From Nematostella vectensis (taxonomy: Eukaryota; Cnidaria; Anthozoa; Actiniaria; Edwardsiidae): a stretch of 64,000 bases of DNA. Shown here piece by piece: positions 1 through 11,725 of the stretch; the stretch's first letter is position 1, and every line of letters begins with the position of its first letter. The notes beneath the pieces were generated by a model that saw only the letters and a list, made by a program, of their open reading frames with translations, was not told where the DNA came from and made no database searches. The translations under genes and the position numbers were made by a program. The stretch spans positions 15,000,494 to 15,064,493 of the forward strand of contig NC_064040.1 in NCBI RefSeq assembly GCF_932526225.1. Direction: 5' to 3'.

Positions 1-800
1 CGAAATAACGAGATTACACAAGTAAAAATTAAGGGCATCAAATGCTGCATGCATAATTCCGCATGGATTTACACAATGACAGTCATTGTCAATAAAATAA
101 ATAAATGGGCAGCCATCGACACCAACTACAAGTATAATGCCCTTAAGTTTAATAACAGTTTAAATGTTTTAGTCCTACATTGCTCATTAATTCTTATATA
201 TTTATTTCACTAAAAGTTCGAAAGTCTCAGGGAATGACTAAATCAGGAAAAGCAAAGCAATCACTTTGGACAAATTTACGATAACACAGACAGCGATTTT
301 GAGTGTTTTTCTCGCTCCTGGATCACAGAATATTCTCATAATTATATTAAATAAGTGTTTTGTGAGGCCATAATGCAAGAGCTACAGAGTAATGTGAATG
401 GGAAGCCATTTTAGTGCAAGGGATGTGTATTATTTCCTGTTCTGCATTTACCTCCGGTAGAGTAACACAAAGTAAATGATAAAGCCATTTTATTGCAAGT
501 GATGTGTATAATTCCCTGTTCTGCTGTGCCCTTGGTAACGTATCATCTACTACAAATTATTATTGATCAACAAAATAAACAGGCTATTTCTTGTTTTATT
601 TAAATAATTGGTTGTTACAAGAATATATAGATATCATTAACATTATCCCATCACCTTTTTTTTACATTATATTGTTTCAGAATTGCCTCCTATACATTTC
701 GAGAACAGTGTATTTTACAAGAACATGTTTTATTATTCTAACCAATACAAGATTCAGCAAGATGTCAGAGATGCTCATTGCATCCTTCAGTTCAGTGTTA
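1..800. other. AT-rich left flank, no gene recognised
   Basis: No reading frame here shows recognisable domains or convincing splice borders. The one longer open frame (591-941, +) is AT-rich and low in complexity and is probably chance. Confidence 0.5.
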
Positions 801-802
801 TT

Positions 803-2710
803 CCTGTGTGGGTTACCAATTGCTTGTGATGCTTTTTTTATGCGGTTGAAGTACAACTCAACTTCTTTAGTTCCCCATCCACTTTGTCAACATTCCCTCA
901 GGATTTGCTTGTTTGAGCATTTTTATTGCTTTCATCTATAAAGAAGGATATAAGTATTTAAATATTGGGGTAGATTTGGAGTATCATCATTACCTTCTGT
1001 AATATTAGCTCTATAAGAAAATGATAAAGATTTTGTGTGGAAGAAGGGGGGAAATGTTAATTTTAGTATCACCTGTATTTCCAGTGCAGAAGAAAATTCA
1101 CTTTTAGTGATAATAGCAAGCTGTGCCTGGATGCTTCTGCAAGGAATATTTGGCTTGGCCTACAAATAGACAACATGAACCTGAGTTAAAGTGAACTCAT
1201 TAGCAATCGTGATACAAGTATCAACCAAGTAACTGTGACTAACAACCAAGATAATATCAAATTACCTTCTTTGAATTTCCAATATCTTGTCTGCCACATC
1301 CACTCCACATTGGCCCATGGAAGAGTCACAAGAACTTTCCTCCTCCAAATTCAGCCTCCATTGTATCTAGCCAACATCTATAATCTGGTGGTTCAGATAT
1401 CTGGAGGACAAAAAAAAGTAACGAAATTTAGTTTTAATGTAATAATTCCATCGCCAGTAAAATCACAGAAGTGGTTTTCATGTGGAAGGCGGCCCACACC
1501 CTGTTACCACCCTGTCCCCTAAGACAAAACCGCCCTCTCTCACCCCCCTTTCACCCCACTTATGTTCGATGATGACAATTGTTGAATAGATAAAACCCAC
1601 CTGAGCAATATAGGTTCAACTAAAGAACTCAATACAGTATTGCAGCAGCCCAAATGGCATCCTGTCTGGCTGTAGGCGAACATCCTTGCCATGTAGGCAC
1701 TCACACCACATGTACACAAGATTGGGTGTGCCAAAACTCTGCAGATTCTCCATGATTCTCATTTACAGACAGATCCCAAATCCTTTGGGTTTAACTTGAT
1801 ACCATGTCTCTTGGCCAGCTCCAGATAGACAGTATTTACCATATTTTCCTGGCTGCTCAAACTTGCAAGTTTAAAGAGATCCAGAACAATATCATCAACA
1901 TCTTTGATTTCCTGGTTTAAAACACAGTCAAGCAAGTAGACATTTATTTTTTTAGCCTATCTGAGACTGACACCAACTCTAGTAATTGCTCTTGTGTAAG
2001 ATGGCATGTTTTTTTTCCCAATATTCCACTTGGAATAGGTGCTTTATCTCTCTCTTCATAACCAAGGTAGGTATTACATGAAATGCAAACTGCTTCTTCT
2101 GCTTCATAAATTGTGGCGTACTTTACTTTAAACACATTCACAACCCTTGAACATACTGGAGTTTCTGAAAAAAATACAAGCAGATTCTGATTAATTCTAA
2201 TATACAACAACTGAAAAGTACCTGTTTTTAGGTATCGAGAGTAACAATTATTCTATACCCTGGATTGGCTGAGGGGGGGGGGCATAGGTATATCATATTA
2301 TGGAAAAAAGATATGATATTTGGTGATCCTCAAAATAAGAAATGACCCAATTTTTAGTGGCCAGGGGGGTTGCGAGTACAGTATGTGCCTGTCACTGGCT
2401 AACATTCCTTGGTACCTGCACGGGTGTAACTTGTTTTTGCTTGCTTTGCCACAAATGCAGCAGCCTGCGACTGTTTTTTTTTTCTAGGAAAATCTCTCTT
2501 CGCGCTGACATCTCTAAGCTTTTGGTTTTCCCGGTGTGGATCCTGACACAACGTGGGTCCGCTTTCCAGCTTCAGCCTCGTCCTCCATGTGAAATACGAC
2601 TCTACATAATATCTGTGGAAGATCATAATCCAACTAAACATCGAAATTAGCGTCTTTTGTACCGACTTTAGACCGATTGACGGGAAACACTTTCCAATGT
2701 CAGCGCCCAA
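803..2710 (-). pseudogene. Unrecognised spliced or decaying gene (fragments of several exons)
   Basis: Several minus-strand stretches look like coding exons. A donor at about 2415 (CAG|GTACCA) and an acceptor at about 2165 (long T-run then CAG) join two open segments in phase; the second runs to a stop at 1944 and carries the Cys pair CISC. A perfect 29-codon exon lies at 1073-1159, flanked by TTTGTAG and GTGATA. Another acceptor-bounded block starts at about 1400. Between 1560 and 1935 coding-like text continues in shifting frames (for example KRHGIKLNPKDLGSVC, then RMPFGLLQYCIEFF), which suggests indels. I do not know the function. The style matches repeated uncharacterised cnidarian ORFs, so this may be a decayed copy of a multicopy family rather than a host gene. 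Exon boundaries are inferred from splice consensus only. Confidence 0.3.
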
Positions 2711-3254
2711 AACATGGGTTTATTTTGAAACGTCCCCGATGCTGATTAACCTGGGTACTTTTGAAGAATTCATGTTGTGTGACTTAAAACAAACGCATGG
2801 AATAATACATTCCTTAAAGTACCCAATGAGGAGGGCGCAAAAGCTATTTTAATTCGAGGTCAAGAGAAAGATCAACAAACAATGGCGACTATGCGGTAAC
2901 ACAATGCAACACTTCAGCCGTCTCACATTGTGTTTCTTGTTGCTAATCCTTTCCCTCATGTCTTTATATACTTGTTTCATGCCTTTCAAAGTCAAACTTG
3001 CCTCCTATAACCATGCGATGAATAAAAACGCTTTGAAGGCACGTCCTTTGTCCGCTGGAAATCTCCTCTCGATAAACAGTTTACTTGAATTTATAATGAG
3101 GTGCACGCGCGCAAGGCATTTTGCGAGCTTTAACTCCTCCTTGACTAGCACACAAGAATCTTGTTCCTTTGCCTTAATGCCATACTAATGCCGGCATGAG
3201 TGAATCCGTTTCCTTTGCACATTCGGGAAGATCTTTTTTATCACACGTCCCAAA
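2711..3254. other. Intergenic stretch, nothing recognised
   Basis: The open frame at 2904-3188 (+) has no domain and no supporting signal. The segment ends at the left terminal inverted repeat of the transposon at 3255. Confidence 0.4.
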
Positions 3255-3313
3255 CAGTCTACGGACTGAGTGTGAATTAATGAGTTTTCACATGGGCCAT
3301 GCATTTAATGAGG
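3255..3313 (+). repeat. Left terminal inverted repeat
   Basis: Starts CAGTCTACGGACTGAGTGTG and is the inverted partner of 8399-8458, with one substitution in the first ~40 bases and a small gap near the middle. Confidence 0.8.
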
Positions 3314-4375
3314 TGCTGTTTTGCTAGGCAACGGGCCGACGCTTTCACCTAATAATAACGGCGGGAAATTTGAGGCAAACAACTCTTTAGAAATATTAGT
3401 ACCTAGACGTTTGGCAGCGCACTTTGAAAAGCAAATTGTTGCCACTTCAAGAAAGAGTCTTACAATAATGTGCTAGTAATTAGAATTTGTAGAAACAACA
3501 TTAAAGTGATTCATTCTACCGTTTTTACGAAGTTAAGTTTCTGGTACGTTTCTGGCGACTTTTTAAACTTTAGAATTTTTGGGCAACTATGTCATAAGCC
3601 AAGAAAAATGAAATGAAATGAAACTTTCTCTGGCGTCTCTACAAATATTCCCCCCGAAGTCAGGAAATTGTGGAGACAAAAGAACGCAATACGCCAGCAA
3701 ATAAGAGATCGTGTGTCGCTAGTTGTTCTTTAGTTACTTATCTATTTATATACGAAGTAGAAACTTGGTCCTTTTGCCCTTCGCCAAACGAGACACGAAA
3801 TTCAAACCCACGATGTTTGGTTGCTTTTGCCGGAAATTATTCTAAATGTACTTACTCGTGTTTAGCGGCTGAATAGGGAAAACCACCAGCTTGTAACATT
3901 CCGTACATGCTTCGGCACGCAAGAAACTAAATGGTAACGCGGTTTCTTTCCGTTTTTAATACCCTCTTCCGTAAAAAGATGAGATCGCGAACAAACTTAA
4001 ATATTACTTTGGGGTGACTTTTTTGAAAAGCACTAGAATAATTTTTAACCAACATACATACAACCTATGTGATCAGATTAATTTATTGACATACTTGACA
4101 AAACATTGCGTTGCTATGGCAACCAGGGGGGGGGCTTAATTACCCCGAAATCATGGTATCCAGTCTTACAGTGATAACTCCTTTATTTTTTTATCAATAG
4201 CCACCAAACTTTCAGGAAATCTCTTACTACAACATATGCATACAATGAAGTATAGAAATTACCCTGGTGATATTTTTCAAATTAGAGGAATGTTTTGTCA
4301 GAAACTAATATTTGGATGTGTAAATTCATAATACGAGGGCAGTGTTCAGATCATACTTTTTAAAATCCACCAGGA

Positions 4376-6170
4376 TCATACAGAGCCCACAGCTTGCTTC
4401 TTCTTGTCCTCTTTCTTTTTTCTTTTGCCTCTCAGGACCTTTCTCCTTGTTTTAGATGCCTCCTTACTTTTATACTCTGCAAGCCGAACTCTAGAAGTAT
4501 CCTCAAGGCCACAGCCTGCTTCCGTATATTTGCCGGCAGGGATTTTTAGGGCTTCCAACAGTCTTAGTACAGAGCTGTACCCCATGTTAAAATGACATAC
4601 AGCATCAAACAAGCCCAATTCCAGAATATCCCTGCCGACATACACCTCCTTGGGCACTCGCTGCCGAATCATTGCATTCAAACTCTCATTCTGGTTCTGT
4701 GTTTTGCCATGTAGGCATTTCTCCAGCAGACTGGCTTCACTTAGCCTAACATATACTGGCTTTACCTTGGCCAGTATCTCCAATGGCAGACCAGCACTGT
4801 GCTTAAATGTATTGGTGTGGTCTGCTTTGTCTTTCTGATATTTACACCAGCTTGTGCTTCCAGTCGGGCAGTGGTCATGCAGCACTCTGGCTTCATTAGA
4901 AGCACAATGCATAAGACTAGCATGAATTGCCTTACGCATCTGCTCCAAGTTTCCAACATTTGAACGTATGGCAATGCCATAATAATTCTGTAGTTTGTCA
5001 ATGAGTGCATCGGTTAGCTTGCCACCTGGGGTGTCACGTTTCAGTTTTCGAAGGGAGTTACCAACTCTCTTCTGTACGTGCCCAATACACTCCTTTTTCT
5101 TAACTATAATATTGTCAGCCTCAGACTTTCTCAACTCTATTAAAGCTTTTGCAATCGCCATCACCATAATATTCAGTGTAACGGATATTGTGGGTCTCTA
5201 CAGAACGATTGAAGATTCGCTGTACACCCTCAGGCTCCATAGCAGGTGCGGAACCCCTGAAGTTGGCCTTGCAGTCGTTGTGATCTGCCTTCCACAAACG
5301 GTATTCCTCGCTATCCTTATCTAGATGGCCATGCAGCTTGCATTGTTTGCAGGACACCGTAAGGGCCTCTACATCGAGAACTTTCCCTGTGTCAATAGAG
5401 ATGCCGGTGACACAGCCATTCAGAGATGAAAAGCCCCTTCTCTGCCAGGTGCCATCGAATGAAGCACCGCAATTGGTTGGCCCATCCAATGTATCTGCTT
5501 TAAGCTCTTTTGCAGAACCACCCATACTTTTGATTGCAATTTCCTTTACATGCTTCAGCAGTGTGCGCGAGTTTTTAGTGAATTCCCTCGCAGTAGGTGG
5601 TGGCGGCATGTTCATAAGTAAACATAACTTTCTGGCTCCAGTATGTCCCTTTCCGAGTGTTCTCATGCTGTAAACCAGTCTGCGATTCACTTCATAACTT
5701 TGCCCTTGAACTTTCGAAGTATAAGTGAAATGCTTCCAGTTACAGTTCTGGCAGGTTAGACGTAGCTTCGAGGCACAACCCTTCCGGTTGTGCTCGTCTT
5801 CTCCGAGCACAAGGCAGAACTCGCCACAGTCACCACATCGTAGCAAAGCGAAAATATTGCTAAGAATGTCCATATCCACGAAACCATACCCGGTCACCTT
5901 AGCATCAGATACCTTTGCAGTGGATTGGGAAGGTTTAGGCACTGTATCTGCCTCGACAGGGGTTTTCGAAAGCTTTCGAAAAGAAGCAGATTTTGCAGGA
6001 TTGCCTTCTTGAACAGGCTCCATGCCAGTCGAACAACTCTGTTCGTTTTCCGACTCATTAGGACTGTTTTCAACTCTCTTATACTCGCTTTCCTCTAAAT
6101 TGAGACTTCCTGTAAAGCGGTTCCCACAAAAACGCCGCTTTTTGCGTCTCTGGTTAGCGAATTTAGGCAT
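4376..6170 (-). pseudogene. Mutator-like DDE transposase, frameshifted
   Basis: Two overlapping minus-strand frames form one protein of about 600 residues. The start is taken at 6170 because the N-terminus is lysine/arginine-rich (MPKFANQRRKKRRF) as expected for a nuclear transposase. A CxxC...CxxC zinc-binding segment (CGDCGEF ... CQNC) follows. The likely catalytic acidic residues are Asp in SFDGTWQRRG, Asp in YYGDGDCKSF and, in the second frame, Glu in NQNESLNAMIRQR. This layout fits the Mutator-like transposase domain family common in cnidarians. The frame changes near 5110-5130, between the second Asp and the Glu, so the catalytic core is broken. The C-terminus is a basic tail. It would act in the nucleus on the inverted repeats at 3255 and 8458. 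Family assignment is from recognised motifs, not a search. Confidence 0.75.
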
Positions 6171-6616
6171 ATTTCAAGAGTAAAATGGAAGGTTGTATTT
6201 TGATTTGATGTTGAAATGTGAAGATCGATATTTAGGAAGGTACTGCATGTAAACTTTTTTTGTTAGTGATCTATTCAATCACGTGGATAAAACACAGGGA
6301 ACCCAAACAAGAGAAAATCGAAAACCCCATCGAAATCGTCCCTTTCAAATCCGACTTCTAGATCAAAACAAATTGCAAACAGACCGGTTGCCCCTAGCAA
6401 CGGCTCGCCAACATTTTTTAAAAGCCTAATACTATAGGAAATTACACCAGGGCATACATTTCAAGGATAAATAACGGTAACTTTGAGACGAAAACAATTT
6501 TTTCACAATTAATTCAAATTTGGTAAATTTTAGGGTATCATACCGCCAACCGACTCTTCATAATTTAGTATGCAAATTGTATTCTCATAATCTATGTCAC
6601 TAAACGAAGCTGATAT

Positions 6617-6955
6617 CAGGCCCATACCCAGGGGGGTGAAGGGGGTGCGAATGCACCCCCACAACGGCCGAAAGTCTACTTTCGGTTCTCAATAGACGTG
6701 CTATTTGTAGACAAAACTATAAAGCATAAGCTAGATCCACTCTGGTATGTCATTAATCCATAAGTCAGACTTTATTTGTAGCTAAATCCGACAATAAAAG
6801 TCCCGTGGATAATGCAAATACATAAAAAAAATCCTTTTTGTTCTTTAGGGGGTGTTCAGAAGACTTCCTCCCTCCCCCCCCCCCCCTCCCCCAGAAAAAT
6901 TAGGTCCACTTTTTCGGATTTCGCACCCCCCAAGAAAAACCTGGGTACGGGCCTG
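6617..6955. mobile_element. Nested MITE with GATAT target duplication
   Basis: The ends are inverted: CAGGCCCATACCCAGG at 6617 and CCTGGGTACGGGCCTG ending at 6955, followed inward by GGGGGTGCGAA / TTCGCACCCCC. The five bases GATAT occur immediately outside both ends (6612-6616 and 6956-6960), a clear target-site duplication. It is 339 bp, has no coding capacity and contains a long C/T-rich run. Similar GGCCCGTACCCAGG ends are widespread in marine invertebrate MITEs. It inserted into the larger transposon after that element had landed. Confidence 0.75.
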
Positions 6956-7930
6956 GATATTGCACTGGTTTTAAGGGATGTGGCTTTTAATTTCACAGAC
7001 ACATCTGCACGACATGCTGTGTGTGGGAGGCAACAGGTGGAGAGGACCGTACACCAGGGTCCAACGAGTTATTTGAGCGTAACACAGGGTATCACAGGAG
7101 AACGCTGCACTTGCCAAGGGTGTTATCGTGATTTTACCAAGATTTTGAGTTTGGCGAATAAGGTATTCCTGAAATAGATTAACATGAAAGAATATATTTC
7201 TTTTCATTTTTATTGCTTAAATCATGTGTAAGTATATTATTTGTGTAACTAAGCAAAGTTATTCTTTAACACGAGTTCTAGTTGGGGAAACAAAACAGGT
7301 CCCCATTTTCATAATGTACAATAAATTATATATTGTGCCTGAAAATAGTTTCTTATCAGGTATAGAAAGACCGCAAGTAAGTACATTTATTGTCTTATAG
7401 AGCGGATTTCGGAAGACTGTCGTGAGTAATTCACAATTACTTTTGTAATAAACTCCTATAGGTTTTATCACTATGCATACACTATAACCTGCACATCAGA
7501 ATAAGACTTGAGGCTCTAAGCCCTATTTTAACAAAAATACGCCGATCTAAGATAGCTCACCGATAATGTAAGCGCTAACTCAAATACGTTCTCCAAATCA
7601 GGTTATTTTATCAATAAGTATCAGAAATAGAGAAAACTTAGGAAGTGAAAAATAGTGTTTGATAACAAAGACGTAATGGCGGCAATTCGTTGTTGCTGCT
7701 ACTAAAACATCAGTAGATAGACGCGCCTTCCTTTGACTTAAACATTCTCAAATTCCTTGATTAAAACACAAACATGTAAAACCGATAAGTTTTCACGAGA
7801 CTAGGCAAGGTAATCACCTAGATATATAAAGGCAAGGTTTAATGCAATGTCAACAAGAATTTCGAATAATAACTCGACACCAAATACGGGTTCTGTTATC
7901 AAAAAGGCCTTACAACTCACAATCTACAAA

Positions 7931-8060
7931 CAGTGGAAGCAATCGAATAGAATCAAAAAGCCCAAACTGTCGCGATCTCGTACCAGAACAATGAATACAA
8001 TACACCAAAAACTGAGACGATTTCCAGTTTTTGGTGTATTGTATTCAGTGGAAGCAATCG
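7931..8060. repeat. Perfect 22-bp hairpin flanked by 15-bp direct repeats
   Basis: The arms at 7993-8014 and 8025-8046 are exactly complementary (core ACAATACACCAAAAACTG) around a 10-base loop. The word CAGTGGAAGCAATCG occurs at 7931-7945 and again at 8046-8060, directly after the hairpin. It lies inside the DNA transposon. Purpose unknown. Confidence 0.7.
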
Positions 8061-8398
8061 CATATACTTACCAATGAGGCATAACACTTCTAAAATAAAC
8101 TTTACCTTTTATCTGGAAATCAGTGACTGTAACTCAGAGAAGCAGCTCATCCGCCATTACCACTTGACGTGTCCATGGTTCCGTTTTCGGCACCATTCTT
8201 GAATGCACTGTTCTGTTAGCTAGTCGCGTGAATTTCTCGAGAAAAGCGCCGCTTTTTCACATGATTCTTGCACCAGGATATAAGTTAAACACGATGTAAA
8301 ATATCATATCATTATCCAAACGATTGATAATCATTTCAGTGAAAAATTCCCCTAAAACCGTTGTAAACCCGTTGCTCGCTACGCTTAGTGGCCCAGAT

Positions 8399-8458
8399 CT
8401 CATTAAATGCATGGCCCGGGTGTGAAAACTCATTAATTGACACTCAGTCCGTAGACTG
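8399..8458 (-). repeat. Right terminal inverted repeat
   Basis: The reverse complement reads CAGTCTACGGACTGAGTGTC and matches the left repeat over about 58 bp. A nearby GCAACGGG motif is also shared just inside both ends. Confidence 0.8.
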
Positions 8459-8659
8459 AAATAGTGAGGTAAAATTTCAAGAGTCCAATGAGCCTCCTTG
8501 CAAACTGTTTCTGACTGTGAGTATGACAGTTAGTACCATAACATTGTCAAAGGGCTGGCCAGTTGTAAAAATCTCATTTAGCCTGTAGTTAACAAAATAA
8601 CTGTAATGACACATGACACTACACCGACCAATTTGGCTTTTCTATGAAAACCAAATCAG

Positions 8660-9937
8660 TAACAGCACCAACACATCTCTTACAACACTTGGGATTTATT
8701 CTAAATTCCTTAGACATGACAGTGTCAATATCAGCGGAGAAAAATTCAAAACTCTCTGGTACCATCCAGGAAGTTTTAGGTAAAACCGCACCTAGTATAG
8801 TGAGTTTTCAAAAATGTTAGGCATGATGGTCGCTTGTCTGCCTGGGGTGGAATATGGAGAGATATTTTATCGTCATATTGAATTTGAAAAAGCAGCTGCT
8901 CTCAAAGCGAATGGATGGGATTTTGATAAACCCATGCATCTATCCAAGGGAGCAAGATCAGATGCAAATTGGTGGATATCAATGCATTGACATCAAAAAA
9001 GAAAATCGCCAATGGGAAAATAGCACATGTCATGTATACTGACGCCTCCAATGATGGGTGGGGTGCCAGATTAGGCAACACCACAACAGGAGGAAGATGG
9101 TCTGAAACAGAGAAAGGCCAGCACATTAACTATTTAGAACTAAACGCGATAGCATTGGGACTAATGGCCCTCTGAAAAGAAGTGGAACATAACCATGTTA
9201 AGGTTATGACTGACAACACCACTACTGTAGCTTATATACGCCACATGGGGGGGGGGTTCCCATTCCCTTCCCTGCAATGACATGGCTAGGGAAATATGGA
9301 AATGAGTATACCAAGGGGAATTTGGTTGACTGTTAGCCATATCCCAGGGATAAACAATGTAATAGCTGACAAAGCTTCAAGAGTGTTTGAAGATGCTACT
9401 GAGTGGAAGCTTGATGAAGAGATCTTTGTCAAGCTAACACAGGAACTGGGAATGCCTGACATAGACATGTTCGCATCCCGACTGAATTATCAATTAAAGC
9501 CATACGTATCATGGCTCCCAGACCCAGAGGCCTGGGCAATTGATGCCTTTACTTTAGATTGGGAAGATAAATTTGTCTATGCTTTCCCTCCTTTCAGTCT
9601 AATTCCACAAGTGCTACAGAAGTTGGAGTCCGACCAAGCACAAACGATCTTAATAGTCCCCAACTGGTCAACACAGCCATGGTACCCAAAGTTATCTCGC
9701 CTTCTAGTTCAGAAACCTATTCTCCTCCCAGAGAAGAAGAGCAATATCTACCTTCCATTCGATCAGGAGAAATGTCATCCACTGGGGAAAAGATTGAGAC
9801 TGATGGCTTGTGCCTTATCAGGAGATCCCTACAAAGTAAAGGAATTTCATCAGCAACTCAGCAATACAGAGGGTACCTGTATAAGTGGGAGCTATTTGCA
9901 CATAAACGGTCTACAGGTCCCTTACACCCACCTCTAA
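8660..9937 (+). pseudogene. DIRS RT thumb and RNase H, broken
   Basis: Codons from about 8670 read HLLQHLGFILNSL, the post-catalytic part of a DIRS reverse transcriptase. RNase H follows with TDASNDGWGARLG near 9040 and the continuation TDNTTTVAYIRHMG near 9215, then HIPGINNVIADKASR at about 9340 and a linker with DMFASRLNYQLKPY typical of DIRS pol. The catalytic YxDD part of RT lies upstream and is absent. Frames shift several times, and a TGA stop occurs near 9173. A run of ten or more G at 9246 lies within the coding trace. The product would be part of a polyprotein that copies element RNA. The family call is firm, and the copy is non-functional. Confidence 0.65.
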
Positions 9938-10696
9938 ATGTGATACTGGATTACCTCCAGGACCTGTACGGTAGAGGAGTAGGATATAGTTGTATAAACA
10001 CCGCCAGAAGTGCCTTATCATCTATTATCACACTTGAAGGGAACATTACTGTTGGTCCGCACCCCACTTGTACAACGATTCATCAAAGGCGTATTTCAGG
10101 AGAGGCCCTCCTTACCTAGGTATTCTACTACCTGGGACACATCAGCAGTTTTCACATATCTCAGGGAACTTTACCCATTGGAGGAACTCACCCTACAACA
10201 GTTGACTCACAAACTCGTCATGCTATGTGGATTAGTGACAGGACAACGTTGTCAATCGTTACATTTAATGAATCTAACAAGCATGTACCAAGGGTGTGAC
10301 TCATCATATGAATTCTATATTGGGGACCTCGTTAAGCAATCTGCTCCAGGAAAAGAACAACCTGTCCTTAAATTACCTCGATTTACATCAGATCACAGGC
10401 TGTGTGTAGCTTCAGTGCTGGATGAATACATCAAACGCAGTGCAACACTTCAAAGGAACGAGTGTCAACTGTTTATCAGCTTTATTAAACCACATAGGAA
10501 AGTTTCCAAAGAGTCTATTTCCAGGTGGATTAAAGTAGTGATGAACAAAGCAGGCATAGACACCTCTATATTCAAGCCACACAGTGTACGTGCAGCATCT
10601 ACCAGCAAGGAAAAAAGTTGTGACATTCCCATGACTTCTATCATGAAAGCAGCCTGTTGGAGTTCAGACTGTACCTTTACCAGGTTTTATCATTAG
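9679..10696 (+). pseudogene. DIRS tyrosine recombinase, frameshifted
   Basis: An N-terminal helical DNA-binding part (QQYRGYLYKWELFAHKR, about 9860-10030) is read in one frame and the catalytic part in another, with a shift near 10060-10120. Catalytic signatures are visible: Arg in TGQRCQSLHL, the HxxR-like KPHSVRAAST, and a terminal CWSSDCTFTRFYH with the tyrosine nucleophile. DIRS elements use this enzyme in place of a DDE integrase to insert circular DNA without target duplication. It is the last gene of the element and ends at 10696, about 260 bases before the inverted complementary block. The frameshift inactivates it. Confidence 0.7.
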
Positions 10697-10950
10697 CCTA
10701 TAACCGAAGCTGGGAGCTTTGGACATGCTATCCTTTCAAATGTTAAGTGATCAGCAACTGTTCTACAACAGTTCTGTACTTGGCATCGATAATGCCAATC
10801 AACTGTTATATTAATTTTGGTTTCCACCTATGTTTAAGGTGACATGTAACCACTTATGTTAGTGGTTATAGATGTTACTAAAAATACACTTGTGTTTTCA
10901 TTACTTGTGTATATTATTGATGAGTGCTCATTCGACTTTAAAATCTCGTG

Positions 10951-11053
10951 GAATCTCTGCGGTAGATGACTGATATAATTAGAAAATTAAACGAGAATTA
11001 CCTGGAAGTTGAAGTTTGATTAGGATTCTATCAGTCATCTACAGAGCAGAGAT
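10951..11053. repeat. Inverted complementary block at DIRS 3' end
   Basis: AATCTCTGCGGTAGATGACTG at 10951 onward is matched on the other strand by CAGTCATCTACAGAGCAGAG ending near 11051, separated by about 55 bases. A third related piece (CTCTGCTCTGT) lies near 11175. Placement downstream of the recombinase suits the terminal or internal complementary regions used in DIRS replication. Confidence 0.5.
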
Positions 11054-11486
11054 TACACGCCCTCTCTATAGGTACTTGTTGCCTCCCTGCAGTTCTACTG
11101 CACTTATTGGATCTTCTCATGGACACACATGATCTTTTAAATATGACCAGCTATGCGCATGCGTAGTATCTCGTGTAAACTCTGCTCTGTCCCCGCTTAA
11201 ATTGCGAGCGCGCGCGTCAGCGTAGCAACCAAGGTCGCATAACAACCTAAATTCCGAACACCCTTAGTTTATGTTAGAAGTAAAGGGTGACAATTGCTGC
11301 AAAAATGCAGCAAACCTATTTTTGTTACCAAGTTGTTTATTTTTCACGACAACATGACAAAGTTTTTAGTATTTTGTGCTCAGGATATATTATTTTCTGT
11401 TCCTTTTTAAATCGTGAATGCTTGTAAAGCATTTTTGAGTTATTGGAGGGACTTCTGTGTCACTCGAGACACCGCAGCAGAACGAC

Positions 11487-11520
11487 TGCGCATGCGCGAG
11501 ACAAGAGTCATTCAAAATGG
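11487..11520 (+). promoter_or_regulatory. NRF-1-type palindrome just upstream of an ATG
   Basis: TGCGCATGCGCGA at 11487-11499 fits the NRF-1/alpha-Pal consensus and lies 18 bases before an AAAATGGCG start context at about 11517. The reading frame from that ATG is only about 50 codons long, has no domain and ends at 11669, so it may be a first exon or a chance ORF. Confidence 0.3.
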
Positions 11521-11725
11521 CGGACGAAACACGAGTTTCCCAAAGCTGTTACAATAAACACAAACGTTTGGCTCAAAATGTACTTAACGGGAGCAAAAAA
11601 TTACACATACACCAAGAAAATGTACTCGTGTTAAGGTTCCAGGAAGATTTTTTGCTGGATCGAGGGTAAAATCCTCAAGTTTGACGGCGTTTGTGGGATT
11701 TGCTGGCACGCGAAACTCAAAAGTT

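Larger units (their letters stand above)
3255..8458 (-). mobile_element. 5.2-kb cut-and-paste DNA transposon with Mutator-like transposase
   Basis: Outer ends are imperfect inverted repeats of about 58 bp (3255-3313 and 8399-8458), both beginning CAGTCTACGGACTGAGTGT inward from the ends and sharing GGGCCATGCATTTAATGAG further in. The only substantial gene inside is the transposase at 4376-6170 on the minus strand. A younger MITE sits inside at 6617-6955. Bases flanking the two ends are both AAA, a possible 3-bp target-site duplication, but this is too short to be decisive. Inverted ends plus a single DDE transposase make a class II element the natural reading. The transposase frameshift implies the copy is not autonomous now. 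Confidence 0.75.
8640..11190 (+). mobile_element. DIRS-type tyrosine-recombinase retroelement, 5' truncated
   Basis: The order thumb of RT, RNase H, DIRS-specific linker, tyrosine recombinase, then a non-coding tail with an inverted complementary block is that of the 3' half of a DIRS-like element. gag and most of RT are missing on the left. The reading frame changes repeatedly, so the copy is dead. The left edge is approximate, set by the first RT-like codons near 8650. Confidence 0.65.

Noticed and set aside
591-941. 116-residue plus-strand ORF
   Set aside because: AT-rich hydrophobic composition, no domain, no splice or promoter support.
11457-11669. Plus-strand ORF after the NRF-1 site as a complete small gene
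   Set aside because: Only about 50 codons after the best ATG, no domain; kept only as a regulatory note.
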